In this document: one piece after another, positions 17,401 to 25,055 of the stretch | How the letters are laid out: each line of letters begins with the position of its first letter | How positions within the stretch are numbered: the stretch's first letter is position 1 | NCBI GenBank assembly: GCA_963522145.1 | Contig: CAUQXI010000003.1 | Span: forward strand, 124,001 to 188,000 | Length of the DNA: 64,000 nt | Direction: 5' to 3' | From: Mesorhizobium_B sp963522145 | GTDB taxonomy: Bacteria; Pseudomonadota; Alphaproteobacteria; Rhizobiales; Rhizobiaceae | Program-made: the position numbers and the translations under genes | The notes under the pieces: generated by a model | What the model was told of the DNA's origin: nothing | The model's input: the letters and a program-made list of their open reading frames with translations, nothing else | The model's database searches: none

Positions 17401-17586
17401 ATGTCAGCCCAGATCCTGCCTTTCACCCCCAGAAACAACCCCTCCGCCGTCGTGCGAGACGGGGCAGTCGGGGCGATCCTGTTTTTCACGGGTGTTCGCT
17501 ACGAACGCTATGATGAAATCCTGCACCACGAGCATGCGCGGAAGCCAGTCATCGGTCAGCCCCTGGTGCATGCCGCCGGTCACTGA
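17401..17586 (+). CDS. Small conserved-looking hypothetical protein
   Basis: This 61-residue protein has an ordered feel: a Pro-rich start (ILPFTPRNNPS), a central ILFFTGVRYERY motif and a His-rich stretch (HHEHARK). Short proteins with this ILFFTGVRYER core occur in other rhizobia as far as I recall, but no function is known. There is no membrane segment. Its 3' end overlaps the convergent DUF1254 gene by seven bases. A CtrA-like box lies 70 bases upstream. Confidence 0.65.
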   Translation: MSAQILPFTPRNNPSAVVRDGAVGAILFFTGVRYERYDEILHHEHARKPVIGQPLVHAAGH

Positions 17587-18146
17587 GCGCCGGCAGCCTC
17601 ACCATCGGTCAGAACAGCGCATGACAGGCCGCTCATGAAGCTTGTCACACTCGGGCGCCACGTCTCATCGGGCACGAACGCGCGAATGACCACGATGCCC
17701 TCTTGGGTGTCGAGGGGGATGCGGATCGGGGCGCTTGCCGCAGACACAGGCTCTTCCTCCGCAACGGCGGCCTGGGCCGAATCCAGAAGAATGAACTCGA
17801 CGGTGCCGGGCAGGGCACGATCCGTGAGGCTGTAAAGCTCCTGGCTGTCACGATCGAACACGGAGGCCGACCAGAATGGCACCTTCCCTGGCGCGGCGAT
17901 TCGCACCGGCCCGTCCGCAAGATCAAACCGGCAGGCCGCAGCCTGGAAGAGCGGATCAACTGAACTTATCGGAGACACGCGGTCGTCGCCCGCCTGAAGC
18001 GGAACGAACGCGTATGTGTCCGACACGGAGCTTAGCTGCGCCCATGCGTCGCGTTCCGACATCACCGGGATAAGAAGCAGGATCAGAATGTGCGTGATGC
18101 CCGCACCCACGATCCCAACGATCAAGGCGAGTAGCAGCCTACCCAC
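17580..18146 (-). CDS. DUF1254 family membrane-anchored protein
   Basis: The 188-residue protein starts with one membrane segment (RLLLALIVGIVGAGITHILI) and continues with a periplasmic beta-rich domain of the DUF1254 type. The function of this short rhizobial form is unknown. It overlaps the upstream DUF1214 gene by eight bases, and the two families regularly occur together, which supports both calls. Confidence 0.8.
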   Translation of the reverse strand: MGRLLLALIVGIVGAGITHILILLLIPVMSERDAWAQLSSVSDTYAFVPLQAGDDRVSPISSVDPLFQAAACRFDLADGPVRIAAPGKVPFWSASVFDRDSQELYSLTDRALPGTVEFILLDSAQAAVAEEEPVSAASAPIRIPLDTQEGIVVIRAFVPDETWRPSVTSFMSGLSCAVLTDGEAAGAQ

Positions 18147-18714
18147 TGCACGCGCCTTTCATAATCCGGGGAAGGGTGAAGTCGCCTAGCGCAAGGCCGC
18201 CGGCAGCAGGAGTTTCGTACAAGGTCAGCACCAGCGCGAACGACCCGGAACCGGAAAGCGGAAGCCAGTTCCCGGGCGCAGGCGCCGAACCGAGCATCAA
18301 GCGCGCACCGCCGTCTTGCTCGTGGAGTATTTCCAGCGAATGGAGCGACGCGCGTCGATGTCCAACCGGACCAAGCGGCTTCAACTGCGGATCGGCCGCG
18401 TAAATCGTCCAGAGACGCGCAGCGGGAAGAACCCCTTCAAAGAGGTAGGCGCAGGCGCGCGAAAGTGATGCGCCCGCCGCATCGCGTCGGGCAACAAAGG
18501 AGACGCCTTCGCCCCGTCCGAGCGGCAGGACGCCTTCAAGGGCGAGACGCGCAGTTTCATAAGGATTGTTGCCATCCCGCATGCTGCCCGGAAACAAGCC
18601 CCAGCCCGACGCCTCGGAAACCGGCTCGCGAGCAAGCCAAAAGCGGACGCTCGCCGCACCGCCGCCGATTGCGATCGCCAGCGCAAACAGAACAAGAGCT
18701 GCCGATCTAAGCAT
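18139..18714 (-). CDS. DUF1214 family membrane-anchored protein
   Basis: This 191-residue protein has an N-terminal membrane segment (AALVLFALAIAIGG) and a DUF1214 domain. The closing motif NWLPLSGSGSFALVLTLYE is characteristic of the family. It precedes and overlaps the DUF1254 gene, forming a two-gene operon on the minus strand. The role is unknown; both products should face the periplasm and may act as a pair. The penicillin-binding protein gene ends 33 bases beyond its start. Confidence 0.82.
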   Translation of the reverse strand: MLRSAALVLFALAIAIGGGAASVRFWLAREPVSEASGWGLFPGSMRDGNNPYETARLALEGVLPLGRGEGVSFVARRDAAGASLSRACAYLFEGVLPAARLWTIYAADPQLKPLGPVGHRRASLHSLEILHEQDGGARLMLGSAPAPGNWLPLSGSGSFALVLTLYETPAAGGLALGDFTLPRIMKGACSG

Positions 18715-18746
18715 GAAGAGAAGGGGAGAGGAGCACGGGGCGTACG

Positions 18747-20903
18747 CTAGAGTGCCGACACGGTTTCAGGCGTGGGAACAGGATCCGCCGCGATCGCCTC
18801 CCCGAACCGGACGTTCAACTCGCGCAGGACACGCGTTGTTGCCGCCGAAAGCACCTGCGAAAAGGAAGCTTCCGCTTCTGCAGGCGCATCTTTGCCGTCC
18901 GGCCGGGGCGGCTCGGCGCCCGCGACAAGCTTCTGGTCGAGGAAAGGCTTCTCGATGCCTGGGATGGGCCGCAGCGACACGTTCCGATGCGCCGCCGTCA
19001 TGAGGCGCTGCCAGACCATCGCCGGCAGCGAGCCGCCGGTCATGTTGTTTGTCGTTGTGAAGTCGTCATTGCCGAGCCAGACCGCAGCCGTGAAGTTGCC
19101 GGTGAAACCGACATACCACGCGTCGCGATAGGCCTGGGTGGTTCCGGTCTTGCCGGCCGAGCGGATGCCGGGAAGTGCCGCGCGGCGCGCCGTGCCGACC
19201 TCCGGGATCTGCACCAGGATCGAGTTCATGGAGGCCAGCGCCTTTTCCGAGAGGACACGTCGGGGCGGGGCCGCGTCGCGCTCGTGATCATAAACGATCT
19301 GGCCGCCATGGGTGATGAGCTGCGTGATGCCGAAGCGGGTTCCGGCAAAGCCGCCATTGGCGAAAACCTCGTAGCCGGTGGCCTGATCCATCACCGTCAT
19401 CTCGGAGGTGCCCAGCACCATGGTCTTGTGCGAACTGACCGGCGACTCGACGCCCATCGCTTCCGCCATCTCCTTGATCGGCTTGGTGGTGAGATGATCC
19501 TTGGCAAGCCGGACGGGGACGGTGTTGATCGACTTGATCAGCGCCGTTGCGAGCGTCATGCGCCCGGAATAGCTGCGACCGTAATTCTTCGGCGACCAGC
19601 CGCCCCAGGAGATCGGCGCATCCGAGATGACGGATGCCGGAGTAAAGCCGCGCTCCATGGCGGTGGCATAGACATAGGGCTTGAACGAAGAGCCTGCCTG
19701 CCGCAACGCCTTGGTGGCGCGATTGAACTGGCTCGTGCCATAATCACGACCGCCCACGATGGCGCGAACGCCGCCGTCGCGGTCCATCAGCACCACGGCG
19801 CCTTCGGAAACGCGATATACCTTGCCGAATTGTCGAAGGTGGAACTCCACGGCCTCTTCGGCGGCCGACTGGAGGTTCATGTCGATAGTGGTCCGCGCGA
19901 CCATGGAGCGAAGGCCGAGCGGCGCGGCGATCTTCTTGGCCTCCTCGAAGGCCCAGTCGAGAAAGTAGTCTGGGCTCTTGGTTTCGCCGCGATCCACGAC
20001 CTGGGCGGGATGAAGACGGGCCTGGAGCACCTGGCCTTCGGTGAGGAAATTACTCTGGACGAGGTTGCTCAGCACCTCGTTGGCGCGGGCGCGGGCGGCC
20101 GGAAGGTTGACGTGCGGGGCGTATTTCGCGGGCGCCTTGAACAGGCCGGCGAGCATGGCGCCTTCGGCCAAGGTCAGATCCTTGACCTGCTTGTTGAAAT
20201 AGAAGTCGGCCGCCGCCGTGATGCCGAACGTGCCGCCGCCCATATAAGCGCGGTCGAGGTAGAGCTGGAGAATCTGCTTCTTGGACAGATTGGCCTCAAG
20301 CCAGACTGCGAGAAACGCTTCCTTGATCTTGCGCTCGATGGTCCGTTCGTTCGACAGGAACAGGTTCTTGGCGAGCTGCTGGGTAAGCGTAGAGCCGCCC
20401 TGCACAACCGAGTTCGCACGCACATTCTCGGTCATGGCGCGGGCGAGGCCCAAGAAGTCGATGCCGTAATGCTCGAAGAAGCGGCGATCCTCCGTTGCAA
20501 GGACCGCCTTGATGACGTGGTCGGGCATATCTTCGACCGGCACGGAGTCGCGCTGTATGATGCCGCGCCTGCCGATCTCGTTGCCGTGACGGTCAAGGAA
20601 GGTAACGGCGAAGTCGCCCTGGCTGCGCCAGTCGGTTGCGGTTTCCTCGAAGGCGGGAAGCGCCAGCATCAGCATCAGAACGGAGCCCGCCGCACCCAGC
20701 GTGACGCCTTCGCTCAGGAGCTCCACCATGCCGCGCCGCCAGCCGTAAACGCGGAAGCGGCGAAAGAAGATCGTCAGCGCCTCCCAGAACTCGCGTGCCT
20801 TGAAGCTGGATTCGTAGAGCGACGAGTCGATCCAGGCATCCAGGGCAAGCATATGCCGGGCGACAAAGCCGCGCTTCTTCCGCCTGGGTGAGGGGGTATC
20901 CAT
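18747..20903 (-). CDS. Class A penicillin-binding protein, PBP1A family
   Basis: The 718-residue bifunctional enzyme polymerises glycan strands and crosslinks peptidoglycan. After a short cytoplasmic part and one membrane segment comes a GT51 glycosyltransferase domain with EDRRFFEHYGID, QGGSTLTQQLAKN and RAYMGGGTFGI. The transpeptidase domain follows with SSFKPY (SxxK), KSINTV (SxN) and KTGTTQ (KTG). I chose the ATG at 20903 because the upstream extension to 21116 is not domain-like. The start faces the GTA cluster across about 280 bp of shared upstream DNA. Confidence 0.93.
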   Translation of the reverse strand: MDTPSPRRKKRGFVARHMLALDAWIDSSLYESSFKAREFWEALTIFFRRFRVYGWRRGMVELLSEGVTLGAAGSVLMLMLALPAFEETATDWRSQGDFAVTFLDRHGNEIGRRGIIQRDSVPVEDMPDHVIKAVLATEDRRFFEHYGIDFLGLARAMTENVRANSVVQGGSTLTQQLAKNLFLSNERTIERKIKEAFLAVWLEANLSKKQILQLYLDRAYMGGGTFGITAAADFYFNKQVKDLTLAEGAMLAGLFKAPAKYAPHVNLPAARARANEVLSNLVQSNFLTEGQVLQARLHPAQVVDRGETKSPDYFLDWAFEEAKKIAAPLGLRSMVARTTIDMNLQSAAEEAVEFHLRQFGKVYRVSEGAVVLMDRDGGVRAIVGGRDYGTSQFNRATKALRQAGSSFKPYVYATAMERGFTPASVISDAPISWGGWSPKNYGRSYSGRMTLATALIKSINTVPVRLAKDHLTTKPIKEMAEAMGVESPVSSHKTMVLGTSEMTVMDQATGYEVFANGGFAGTRFGITQLITHGGQIVYDHERDAAPPRRVLSEKALASMNSILVQIPEVGTARRAALPGIRSAGKTGTTQAYRDAWYVGFTGNFTAAVWLGNDDFTTTNNMTGGSLPAMVWQRLMTAAHRNVSLRPIPGIEKPFLDQKLVAGAEPPRPDGKDAPAEAEASFSQVLSAATTRVLRELNVRFGEAIAADPVPTPETVSAL

Positions 20904-21059
20904 CCTCGTGGCCGTCCGATGGGAACGCTGAACAGTTACGACGCTTGCGGGCTTTTTGGAGGCGGGAAGCGCGGCCCAGCATGCGATCTCATTGATTATT
21001 TTTGGTCGCTCTTCAAGGGCGCGGGAGACACACCCCAAGGGTAATCCGCTGAACGGGAA

Positions 21060-21072
21060 AATCAAGAAATAG
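21060..21072 (+). promoter_or_regulatory. Candidate IHF site upstream of the GTA cluster
   Basis: The 13 bases match the IHF consensus WATCAANNNNTTR with one mismatch. It lies 12 bases before the TTGACA box of the putative GTA promoter. IHF is a reported co-activator of the Caulobacter GTA cluster. Confidence 0.45.
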
Positions 21073-21083
21073 GAAAATAGTCC

Positions 21084-21112
21084 TTGACACCGTAACGGTG
21101 GTTTGGTAGCTT
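21084..21112 (+). promoter_or_regulatory. Putative GTA cluster promoter with palindrome
   Basis: A perfect TTGACA (21084-21089) is followed after 17 bases by TAGCTT, a poor -10 that would need an activator. Between them lies ACCGT-A-ACGGT (21089-21099), an inverted repeat with one central base, a candidate activator or operator site. The first GTA gene starts 70 bases downstream. Confidence 0.5.
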
Positions 21113-21182
21113 CCATCTATCGTCGGAGAGTTGCGGCTGCGGGAAGCGGCGGAGCGACTCGAACGGCTTCAATCAAAGATCG

Positions 21183-21668
21183 ATGTCAGTCGGGGTGGTG
21201 ATGGTAGCGCAGGCTGCCGCGCGGTGGATCGGCTTGCGCGCGCTCTTTGAAGGAGCGGCTCCGACAGTGGAGTTGCTGGCACAGGCCGGGGGCACAAGCG
21301 TCGCCGCGATCCTCAGACGCGCGAAAGCTGAAGGCTGGCGCTCCTCTCTGGCCAGCGAGACGGCGGCGGCCGGGAGCGCGGACCGGCTTGAGCGGGTGCT
21401 GAACCTCGTGATGCGTGAGGTCGAGGCGATCGGCGCTGCGGCCGAAGCCGAAGGGCTCGCGCTCGACAAGGGACGGATCGACGGCGTGTGGTCGATGATC
21501 CGCACACTGGAAAAAGTGGATGCCTTCGCCCGTGAAAGGGCAAAGGAGAGCCAGACGAGGCAAGATGCGGAAATGGCGGATGTCCTCCAGCGGATCGACA
21601 GCCGCATTATCGAGCTTGCCCGAGAATACGCAGCCGAGCTGGTCCGAGCGGAACATCACGCCGCATGA
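21183..21668 (+). CDS. terS: GTA small terminase subunit (g1, TerS)
   Basis: This 161-residue protein opens with a helix-turn-helix-like region (ELLAQAGGTSVAAILRRAKAEGW, about residues 29-51) and continues as long helices, as in small terminases. In RcGTA, g1 is the small terminase that aids DNA packaging but has lost sequence specificity. Position at the head of the cluster, directly before the large terminase, supports the call. The start may be the ATG at 21183 or the one at 21204, which has a GGGGTGG stretch upstream. The last 89 bases overlap the chosen terL start. Confidence 0.72.
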   Translation: MSVGVVMVAQAAARWIGLRALFEGAAPTVELLAQAGGTSVAAILRRAKAEGWRSSLASETAAAGSADRLERVLNLVMREVEAIGAAAEAEGLALDKGRIDGVWSMIRTLEKVDAFARERAKESQTRQDAEMADVLQRIDSRIIELAREYAAELVRAEHHAA

Positions 21669-22908
21669 GGGCGCGCTGGTCGCAAACGAGTGGTTCCGCC
21701 ATGCCCGGCTGAAGCAGTATCCGCTGGAAAGCCGGCCGGACACCTGGCTGGTGACGGGGGGGCGCGGGTCGGGAAAGACGCGGCTGGGCGCGGAGTGGGT
21801 AAACGGCCTCGTCCGCGGCTTTTCGCCCTTTGCGGCGGACAGGCACTCGGTGATCGCGCTTGTGGGCGAAACGCTCGGCGATGTTCGCGAGGTGATGGTG
21901 GACGGGCCATCGGGCATCGTCACCGTGTCACGTCATGATCGTCCGCGTTTCGAGCCGAGCCGAAGGCGGCTGTTGTGGAATTGCGGCGCGGTGGCGCAGA
22001 TCTTCTCCTCCGAAGACCCCGAAAGCCTACGGGGCCCGCAATTCTTCGCCGCGTGGTGCGACGAGCTGGCCAAGTGGCGCAATGCGGAAGAAACCTATGA
22101 CATGCTGCAGTTCGGTTTGCGGCTGGGGGAACGGCCGCGTCAGCTGATCACGACCACGCCGCGCCCGACCAGGCTGTTCAAGCAGCTGCTAGGCGACCCT
22201 GCCGTGCATGTAACGCGGATGAGCACGGCGGAGAACGCGGCCCATCTTGCGCCGGGCTTCATGGAGGCGATGCAGCGGCGCTACGGCGGAACGCGGCTCG
22301 GCCGGCAGGAACTCGACGGAGAACTCGTGGAAGAGCGCGAGGGCGCGCTTTGGTCCCGCGCGATGCTCGATGAGGCTTACCTGCCCGAGATGCCGGAACT
22401 GAGGCGGATCGTGGTGGCGGTGGATCCGCCCGCGACGAGCCGGAAAAGCTCGGATGCCTGCGGGATCGTGGCGGCGGGGATCGACACGGATGAGCGCGTG
22501 ATCGTGCTGGCGGACGCCACGGTGAAGGCGGCGCGACCGCAAGCTTGGGCGAGCGAGGCAGTCGGGCTGTTCCACAGGCTTGGGGCGGACTGCCTCGTGG
22601 CGGAGGTCAACCAGGGCGGCGACATGGTCACGACCGTGATCCGCACCGTCGATGCACAGGTGCCGGTGAAACCGGTCCGCGCGACGCGGGGAAAGTGGCT
22701 GCGGGCAGAGCCCGTCGCGACACTGTATGAGCAGGGCCGGGTGCGCCACGCGGCGCGCCTGTCCGCGCTCGAAGACGAGATGTGTGACTTCGGACCGAAC
22801 GGCCTGTCGGGCGGCCGCTCACCCGACCGGGTTGATGCGCTGGTCTGGGCGGTCAGCGAGTTGATGCCGGACTGGTCGGTGCGGCCGCGTATCCGGGACC
22901 TCCTCTAA
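21580..22908 (+). CDS. terL: GTA large terminase subunit (g2, TerL)
   Basis: The protein of about 442 residues is the packaging motor. The ATPase domain has Walker A GGRGSGKT at residues 60-67 and a Walker B stretch FFAAWCDELAKW. An ITTTPRP coupling motif follows. The C-terminal RNase H-like nuclease has VVAVDPPAT and SPDRVDALVWA with the acidic metal ligands. Both activities look intact. The start is uncertain: an ATG at 21520 is also in frame, and 21580 is chosen to reduce overlap with terS and because the N-terminus then resembles homologues. Confidence 0.92.
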   Translation: MSSSGSTAALSSLPENTQPSWSERNITPHEGALVANEWFRHARLKQYPLESRPDTWLVTGGRGSGKTRLGAEWVNGLVRGFSPFAADRHSVIALVGETLGDVREVMVDGPSGIVTVSRHDRPRFEPSRRRLLWNCGAVAQIFSSEDPESLRGPQFFAAWCDELAKWRNAEETYDMLQFGLRLGERPRQLITTTPRPTRLFKQLLGDPAVHVTRMSTAENAAHLAPGFMEAMQRRYGGTRLGRQELDGELVEEREGALWSRAMLDEAYLPEMPELRRIVVAVDPPATSRKSSDACGIVAAGIDTDERVIVLADATVKAARPQAWASEAVGLFHRLGADCLVAEVNQGGDMVTTVIRTVDAQVPVKPVRATRGKWLRAEPVATLYEQGRVRHAARLSALEDEMCDFGPNGLSGGRSPDRVDALVWAVSELMPDWSVRPRIRDLL

Positions 22909-22920
22909 CATTCAGGACAG

Positions 22921-24102
22921 ATGATGGCTTGGAACTGGCCTTGGGCGCGCGCCTCGGGACGCGACTCCGTGCGCGTGGAACGAAAGGACGCGGGCGGCTT
23001 CATCGCGATCCATCGTGCCGGCGAGGCGCGCTGGGCGCGGCGCGATTACGGATCGCTGGCGCGCGAAGGCTTCATGCGCAATCCGATCGCGCATCGGGCT
23101 GTTCGGGTCATCTCGGAAAGTGCGGCCGCCATTCCCTGGCTGCTTTACGAGAACGGGGTTGAACTGGACGAGCATCCCCTGCTGGCTCTGCTGGAGCGGC
23201 CGAACGGCCGGCAGGCGGGCGCGGGCTTCATGGAAGGGCTCTTCGGGCACCTGCTGATTTCGGGCAATGCCTATCCCGAATTGATCGAAGCGGATGGCGG
23301 AACGCGGGAGCTCCATCTGCTTCGGCCCGATCGGGTGTCGGTTGCCACCGATGGGAATGGCTGGCCGATCGCGCTCGATCATCGCGAAGGCCGCGACAAG
23401 CGACGTGTCGCGCTGGGCGCGCCGGCCGGAGGCAGCGGGGCCGCGCATCTCGCGCTGTTCCACCCGCTTGACGACCATTACGGGTTTCCGCCGCTGGAGG
23501 CCGCATTGATGGCGCTCGACACGCACAATGCGGCGAGCCGCTGGAACAAGGCGCTGCTCGACAACTCGGCGCGGCCTTCCGGAGCGCTGGTTTACGCACC
23601 CAAGGACGGCGGCAACCTGACGGACGAGCAGTTCGACCGGCTCAAGGCCGAGCTGGAGGATGGTTATTCCGGCGCGGCGGCTGCCGGTCGCCCGCTTCTT
23701 CTTGAAGGCGGGCTCGACTGGAAAGCCATGGGGCTGACGCCCAAGGACATGGACTTTATGGAAGCGCGCAACGGCGCGAGCCGCGACATCGCGCTCAGCC
23801 TCGGCGTGCCTCCCATGCTGCTCGGCATTCCCGGCGACAACACCTACGCGAACTATCAGGAGGCCAATCGGGCCTTCTTCCGGCTGACCGTGATGCCGCT
23901 GGCGAACCGCGTGGCGCGGGATCTTTCGGCCTGGCTCGGGCCGCTGTTCGGCGAGGGTCTGCGGCTGACGCTCGATCCCGACAGGGTGGATGGTCTCAGC
24001 GCGGAGCGTGATGCGCTCTGGGCGCGGCTTGAAGGCGCAAGCTTCCTCGACGAGGACGAAAAGCGGCAGGCGGTGGGTTACGGCCCGCGCGGCGCCGGCT
24101 GA
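22921..24102 (+). CDS. GTA portal protein (g3, HK97 family)
   Basis: This 393-residue protein is a phage_portal (HK97-type) member. Recognisable stretches are NPIAHRAVRVISESAAAIPW near the N-terminus, HLLISGNAYPE, and GVPPMLLGIPGDNTYANYQE. The portal dodecamer sits at the capsid vertex, where DNA enters and the tail attaches. It lies 12 bases after terL and 14 bases before g3.5. Length is normal for the GTA type, which is shorter than many phage portals. Confidence 0.93.
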   Translation: MMAWNWPWARASGRDSVRVERKDAGGFIAIHRAGEARWARRDYGSLAREGFMRNPIAHRAVRVISESAAAIPWLLYENGVELDEHPLLALLERPNGRQAGAGFMEGLFGHLLISGNAYPELIEADGGTRELHLLRPDRVSVATDGNGWPIALDHREGRDKRRVALGAPAGGSGAAHLALFHPLDDHYGFPPLEAALMALDTHNAASRWNKALLDNSARPSGALVYAPKDGGNLTDEQFDRLKAELEDGYSGAAAAGRPLLLEGGLDWKAMGLTPKDMDFMEARNGASRDIALSLGVPPMLLGIPGDNTYANYQEANRAFFRLTVMPLANRVARDLSAWLGPLFGEGLRLTLDPDRVDGLSAERDALWARLEGASFLDEDEKRQAVGYGPRGAG

Positions 24103-24116
24103 GCGGACGTGCGGAG

Positions 24117-24485
24117 ATGACGGAGATGAATGACGCGATGTGGCTGTGGATTGCCAAGGGAACAGGGGCGATGGCCGGCTCCGCAATCTCCATCACCTAC
24201 ATGCTGCCGAAAGGTCGGCGGGAAGCGGCCGCGCGCTTTGCAGTGGGCGTCACCTGCGGCCTCGTCTTCGGCGGAACCGTGGGTCTCAAGATCGCCGCCG
24301 ACCTGGACCTCAGCCGCATGATCGGATCGACGGAGATCGTGCTGATGGGTTCGGCTGCAGCAAGCCTGTGTGCCTGGTGGGCGATCGGCTTTCTGACACA
24401 GGCGATGCGTGTGCCGAAAGGGTCGAGCGAAGACGGATCATCGAAGGAACCGGTAGCCCGGGACAGCGGAGGTAAGCATGGCTGA
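24117..24485 (+). CDS. GTA g3.5-like small membrane protein (DUF6107-like)
   Basis: The 122-residue protein has three hydrophobic segments (around residues 8-28, 37-58 and 70-95) and a polar tail. A small gene between portal and protease (g3.5) is a regular part of RcGTA-type clusters, and the rhizobial form is annotated DUF6107. Its function in particle formation is unknown; membrane segments are unusual for a head gene. The last eight bases overlap the start of the protease gene. Confidence 0.7.
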   Translation: MTEMNDAMWLWIAKGTGAMAGSAISITYMLPKGRREAAARFAVGVTCGLVFGGTVGLKIAADLDLSRMIGSTEIVLMGSAAASLCAWWAIGFLTQAMRVPKGSSEDGSSKEPVARDSGGKHG

Positions 24486-25048
24486 GGCGCGGCTGGATTA
24501 CGAGCGCAAGCGGGTAAGCCTTGCGCTGTCTGCAGTGGACCCTGACGGAACGTTTTCCGGCTATGCCAGCCTGTTCGGCGTGACCGATCTCGGCCGCGAT
24601 CTGGTTGAACCCGGCGCGTTCGCTCGCTCGCTCGCTCGCCCGGCGCGGCGCCGGTGGCGTTCGGATGCTGTTCCAGCACGACGCTCATCAGCCGATCGGA
24701 GCCTGGACCGATCTTCGCGAGGACAAACGCGGACTGTTCGTGCGCGGGAAGCTGACAAAGGGCGTGGCGCGGGCACGCGAGGTTTTGAGCCTGCTTCAGG
24801 CCGGAGCGATCGACGGGTTGTCGATCGGCTTCCGTGCGATCCGCTCGCGGCAGGACAAGGCAGCCAATGTAAGGCGCATCATCGAGGCCGATCTCTGGGA
24901 GATCTCGGTGGTGACGTTTCCCATGCTTCCCGGCGCCCGGGTGGAGAGCCTGAAGGCGAGGGCGCGGCGTTTGCGCACCCCCCAATCCGTGCCGAGCCTG
25001 GCGGCTGTGATCCGCCGGGCGACCAAGATCATCAAAACGAAAGGATAA
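24478..25048 (+). pseudogene. GTA prohead protease (g4), frameshifted at a TCGC repeat
   Basis: The frame from the ATG at 24478 (with GGAGG upstream) encodes a normal HK97 prohead protease N-terminus: FSGYASLFGVTDLGRDLVEPGAFARSL is split here by writing FSGYASLFG, then GRDLVEPGAFARSL. At 24620-24639 five TCGC copies shift the reading frame. The rest of the protease, with LFQHD (His), LSIGF (Ser) and LWEISVVTFPM (Glu), continues in the +1 frame to the stop at 25046-25048. Removing one 4-base unit gives a single 188-codon gene reading ARSLARRGAGGVRMLF, as the family requires. As it stands the ribosome would run on to 25209 without any catalytic residue. Capsid maturation should fail unless the tract or the ribosome slips. 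Confidence 0.88.
24620..24639 (+). repeat. TCGC tetranucleotide microsatellite (5 perfect copies)
   Basis: Five perfect tandem TCGC units lie inside the prohead protease gene, exactly where its reading frame changes. Four units would be in frame; five are not. Slipped-strand mispairing at such tracts causes phase variation in other bacteria. Confidence 0.95.
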
Positions 25049-25055
25049 GCACTCG

